Below are positions 11,332-13,102 of a stretch of 13,102 nucleotides of DNA, one piece after another; the stretch's first letter is position 1; the number at the start of each line of letters is the position of its first letter. A program made the translations under genes and the position numbers. The notes beneath the pieces were generated by a model. The model worked only from the letters and a program-made list of their open reading frames with translations. It was not told the DNA's origin and ran no database searches. Source of the DNA: a bacterium (GTDB lineage: Bacteria; Gemmatimonadota; Gemmatimonadetes; Gemmatimonadales; Gemmatimonadaceae); contig JAJZRK010000085.1 in NCBI GenBank assembly GCA_021802745.1, forward strand, positions 1 to 13,102, read 5' to 3'.

Positions 11332-11709
11332 CTAGGGAGACAACACTCGGTGCGTGGGAAAGTTCCGGACCGGAGAACGACGGAAAAGACAGAATACGAC
11401 AGAGTACGACAGATTTACATACCCGGCGCGACGGGTGTGAGCGCACCCGCCACCACCACAGGGACACCCGACACCGTCGCCTCCCCGTCCAGTACGGGCA
11501 ATTCGCCACCCGCTGTCGTTGATATGACTGAATGATTGTCAAGCACGCCGGACCGCGCGTGCGGGGTCGTTCGTCGTTTGGCGAGACGGCTCGGGGGAGG
11601 ATCAGGGGCGCCGGTGGCGGCTTCGACGATGAATCCTGCTGATATACGCCGGTCAGCGGGTCGCCCCGCCGGTGCGGCAAGAATTGGATTCGTCAGGAGC
11701 TGGCTCGTT
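11332..11709. other. intergenic region between rsfS and the IS, no supported gene
   Basis: About 378 bp with lower GC than the neighbours. A minus-strand frame stays open from the IS to a stop at 11415, but about a third of its third codon positions are A/T, unlike the roughly 10% I estimate for host genes, and no family is recognisable. It may be non-coding or the decayed end of a gene cut by the IS. A perfect TTGACA hexamer lies on the minus strand at 11542-11537, but no good -10 follows at 15-18 nt. TCCGG-A-CCGGA at 11364-11374 is a perfect small palindrome. No tRNA or rRNA is seen. Confidence 0.5.
11384..11413. repeat. three 10-bp direct repeats upstream of rsfS
   Basis: On the plus strand AAAAGACAGA, ATACGACAGA and GTACGACAGA lie head to tail. 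A weaker fourth unit (AGAACGACGG) sits at 11374-11383. The 10-bp period would place each unit on the same DNA face, as for cooperative protein binding. The array lies 53-82 nt upstream of the rsfS start, a fitting place for a control site of the rsfS transcript. No matching regulator is known to me. Confidence 0.5.
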
Positions 11710-11713
11710 CTAG
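11710..11713. repeat. left target-site copy CTAG of the IS
   Basis: CTAG directly precedes the left inverted repeat. The IS701 family is known for 4-bp duplications of YTAR-type targets, which CTAG fits. The window's last two bases (13101-13102, CT) are the expected first half of the right copy; the rest falls outside. Confidence 0.6.
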
Positions 11714-11725
11714 TACTACAGTTGC
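11714..11725. repeat. left terminal inverted repeat of the IS
   Basis: TACTACAGTTGC, an exact inverted match to 13089-13100. The stop of the tail reading frame (11731-11729) lies just inside it. Confidence 0.85.
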
Positions 11726-11728
11726 GGC

Positions 11729-11914
11729 TCATCGCCGACGGGCGCGGTAGTGCGCGCGGCGGGCGCTGGCCTGGTGGGCGCGTCGCCACCGGGAGGTGGC
11801 GATGATGTGCGCCGGATCGGGGGGCACTTGCTGAAAGACGAGGTGCGTGAAGAGGTGGCGAATCTCCGGCACGCTCAACGCGACGACGTGCGTCCCTGGC
11901 GGGGCCCCCTTTTT
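11729..11914 (-). pseudogene. C-terminal tail of the IS701 transposase in the -1 frame
   Basis: From the A5G5 run (plus-strand C5T5 at 11905-11914), the -1 frame reads KKGAPPGTHVVALSVPEIRH and on through HLFTHLVFQ, DPAHIIATSRWRRAHQ and ARRAHYRARRR to a TGA at 11731-11729. This resembles the usual end of IS701-family transposases. Joining the two frames gives about 436 residues, within the family range. One extra base in the run would restore a single frame. The cause may be a real one-base deletion, a sequencing error in a homopolymer, or a programmed -1 shift. Confidence 0.75.
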
Positions 11915-13038
11915 CGCGGCCGCTGCCGCGCGCGCATCGCCGCGAGAAACGCATGGGCGTAGAGCGTCAGGGTCATGAACCGGTACCAGGCGTCATAGGT
12001 CCGCACCTCGTACTCGTCGAGCCCGACCTCTTGTTTGCTCTCCTCGAAGCTCTGCTCGATGGCCCAGCGCTGCCCGGCGATCGGCACGAGGGCGTCCCGC
12101 CGGATCGGGCGGAGCGCGAACACAAGGTAGTAGGCCCGCTCGCCCGACGTGGGATGCCGCCGGATGAGCAGGGCGTGGTGCCCCGGGGTCTGCTCCTCCC
12201 GCGCGAGGGGGAGCAGGGCCCAGTCATACCAGCGCGGGCCTTTGCTGCCCGCGCCGGCCCTGTGCCGCTGCCACGCGGCGCGCGGCAGCGCCTCGGCCAG
12301 CGTGGCCACGCGGTGGCGCCCCGGCTCCCGGGAGTCGGCCAAGCGCACCGCCGTCGTGCACCGCACGGCCAGCACGTAGGGTTGCCGCTGCTGCTCCAGC
12401 CACTGCCGGAGCGCCCGATGCGTACCGTAGACCTCATCGCCCAGCACCCACTGCGGGCGCAGGCCCCCGGCGAGGGCGCGTTGCAGCATCGCCTGCGCCA
12501 ACTGCGGTTTCGTCCGGAAGCGCACGGTCGTCGGGATCTTCGCTTCCCGGCACCGCGCGCGATCCGCCATCCACGACGCGGGCACGTACAACTCGCGGTC
12601 GACGAAGGCATGGCCGCGCGCGGTGGCGTACGCCAGGAAGACGCCGAGTTGGCAGTTCTCGATGCGGCCGGCGGTGCCGCTGTATTGCCGCTGCACCCCG
12701 GCGGACTTGGTGCCCTTCTTGAGGAACCCCGTTTCGTCGATGATCAGCACGCCGGCGCGGTCCCCCAACGTCTCCCGCACGTACGCGCGCAGATCGTCCC
12801 GCACGCCCTCGACATCCCACGCCGCGCTCGCCACCAGGCGTTGCATCCCGTACGGCGTCGCCTCGTGCGCCGCCTCGGCCAACTGCCACCCATTGCGGCG
12901 GCCCGTGCCCGCCAACGCCCCGTCGAGAAAACGCCCCACCCGGGCGCGGGGCTCGGGATGCGTGACGAACGTCCCGATCCGCGCCGCCACCGTCGCCAGC
13001 TCCCGCGCCCACCCCGCCGCCAGTTGCTGCTCGCGCAT
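11875..13038 (-). CDS. IS701-family DDE transposase, frame-truncated
   Basis: A 387-residue transposase. It cuts and moves the surrounding IS, and all three catalytic positions are visible: Asp101 in VLIIDETGF, Asp201 in VLGDEVYG, and a Glu in WAIEQSFEESK (probably E328). IDETGFLKKGTKSAGVQRQY and YEVRTYDAWYRFMTLTLYAHA are typical of the family. The start is taken as ATG at 13038, because GGAG lies 7 nt upstream; a GTG two codons earlier is too close to that site. Around residue 376 the frame runs through the minus-strand run CGAAAAAGGGGGCCCC and then ends after 11 codons of non-family sequence (RGPRQGRTSSR). The -1 frame continues with the family-like tail to 11729. The DDE core is intact, so this form might still act, but the tail is lost unless ribosomes shift frame. 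Confidence 0.88.
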   Translation of the reverse strand: MREQQLAAGWARELATVAARIGTFVTHPEPRARVGRFLDGALAGTGRRNGWQLAEAAHEATPYGMQRLVASAAWDVEGVRDDLRAYVRETLGDRAGVLIIDETGFLKKGTKSAGVQRQYSGTAGRIENCQLGVFLAYATARGHAFVDRELYVPASWMADRARCREAKIPTTVRFRTKPQLAQAMLQRALAGGLRPQWVLGDEVYGTHRALRQWLEQQRQPYVLAVRCTTAVRLADSREPGRHRVATLAEALPRAAWQRHRAGAGSKGPRWYDWALLPLAREEQTPGHHALLIRRHPTSGERAYYLVFALRPIRRDALVPIAGQRWAIEQSFEESKQEVGLDEYEVRTYDAWYRFMTLTLYAHAFLAAMRARQRPRKRGPRQGRTSSR

Positions 13039-13088
13039 CGCCACGCTCCGGTCGTCGTTACCAGAGCGACGCGTGAACCGTCATGGGT

Positions 13089-13100
13089 GCAACTGTAGTA
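13089..13100. repeat. right terminal inverted repeat of the IS
   Basis: GCAACTGTAGTA, the exact reverse complement of 11714-11725, lying 50 nt upstream of the transposase start. Confidence 0.85.
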
Positions 13101-13102
13101 CT

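Larger units (their letters stand above)
11714..13100 (-). mobile_element. IS701-family insertion sequence
   Basis: A 1387-bp element bounded by 12-bp perfect terminal inverted repeats: TACTACAGTTGC at 11714-11725 and its complement at 13089-13100. It carries one transposase gene filling nearly the whole element, as is usual for the family (about 1.4 kb). If AGTACT is counted as part of the ends, the repeats would be 14 bp, but a CTAG target fits family knowledge better. The window ends two bases after the right end, which suggests an assembly or contig break at a repeated element (inference). The internal non-coding ends are short: 15 nt on the left if the tail frame is counted, and about 60 nt on the right. 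Confidence 0.9.

Noticed and set aside
11537..11542. Sigma-70 promoter from the TTGACA on the minus strand
   Set aside because: No acceptable -10 hexamer is found at 15-18 nt spacing, so the match alone is not enough.
11318..11680. A 120-codon minus-strand frame next to rsfS
   Set aside because: No recognisable family, erratic composition (WWW, Arg/Pro/Ser-rich), and it overlaps the rsfS start.
11783..11802. Hairpin TCGCCACC/GGTGGCGA inside the IS as a frameshift stimulator
   Set aside because: It lies more than 100 nt past the A5G5 run. Stimulatory structures normally begin within about 10 nt, and it also falls within conserved tail codons.

Overview
The window looks like a high-GC Gemmatimonadota chromosome, or a close relative. 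This rests on style, not on a marker gene. Secreted proteins end in FlgD-type Ig domains with a QNFPNPF motif. A very large outer-membrane protein joins a metallopeptidase, a TolB-like propeller and a beta-barrel. The SMC ATPase motif reads DEVDAPLDD. Third codon positions are strongly GC-biased.

All six host genes lie on the minus strand, so the block reads from about 11.3 kb down to about 0.1 kb. In order they are: rsfS (ribosomal silencing factor); a 1119-residue peptidase/propeller/barrel outer-membrane protein 14 nt behind it; a 187-nt gap with strong hairpins; a lipoprotein with a beta-propeller and a SPOR domain; a membrane-anchored, apparently ATPase-dead CpsD/CapB-like protein with SPOR-like repeats; smc; and a secreted FlgD-Ig protein. 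The last four are packed with GTGA, TAAGTG and TGATG junctions, so they probably form one translationally coupled unit. A hairpin near position 36 is a plausible end of that unit.

Inferred theme: two SPOR proteins (a family known to bind denuded septal peptidoglycan) are coupled to the chromosome-organising SMC ATPase. They sit next to an outer-membrane barrel and a secreted protein. This suggests a cell-envelope/division and chromosome-segregation block.

The last 1.4 kb is an IS701-family insertion sequence with 12-bp terminal inverted repeats. A CTAG target copy lies on its left, and the window stops after CT of the expected right copy. Its transposase has a -1 frame change at an A5G5 run (minus strand). 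The in-frame product keeps the DDE core but loses the family's C-terminal tail, which is still encoded in the -1 frame. About 380 bp between the IS and rsfS hold no convincing gene, but do hold three 10-bp-spaced direct repeats that may be regulatory.

The most unusual items are the degenerate BY-kinase-like SPOR protein, the three-part outer-membrane fusion protein, and the transposase frame change.
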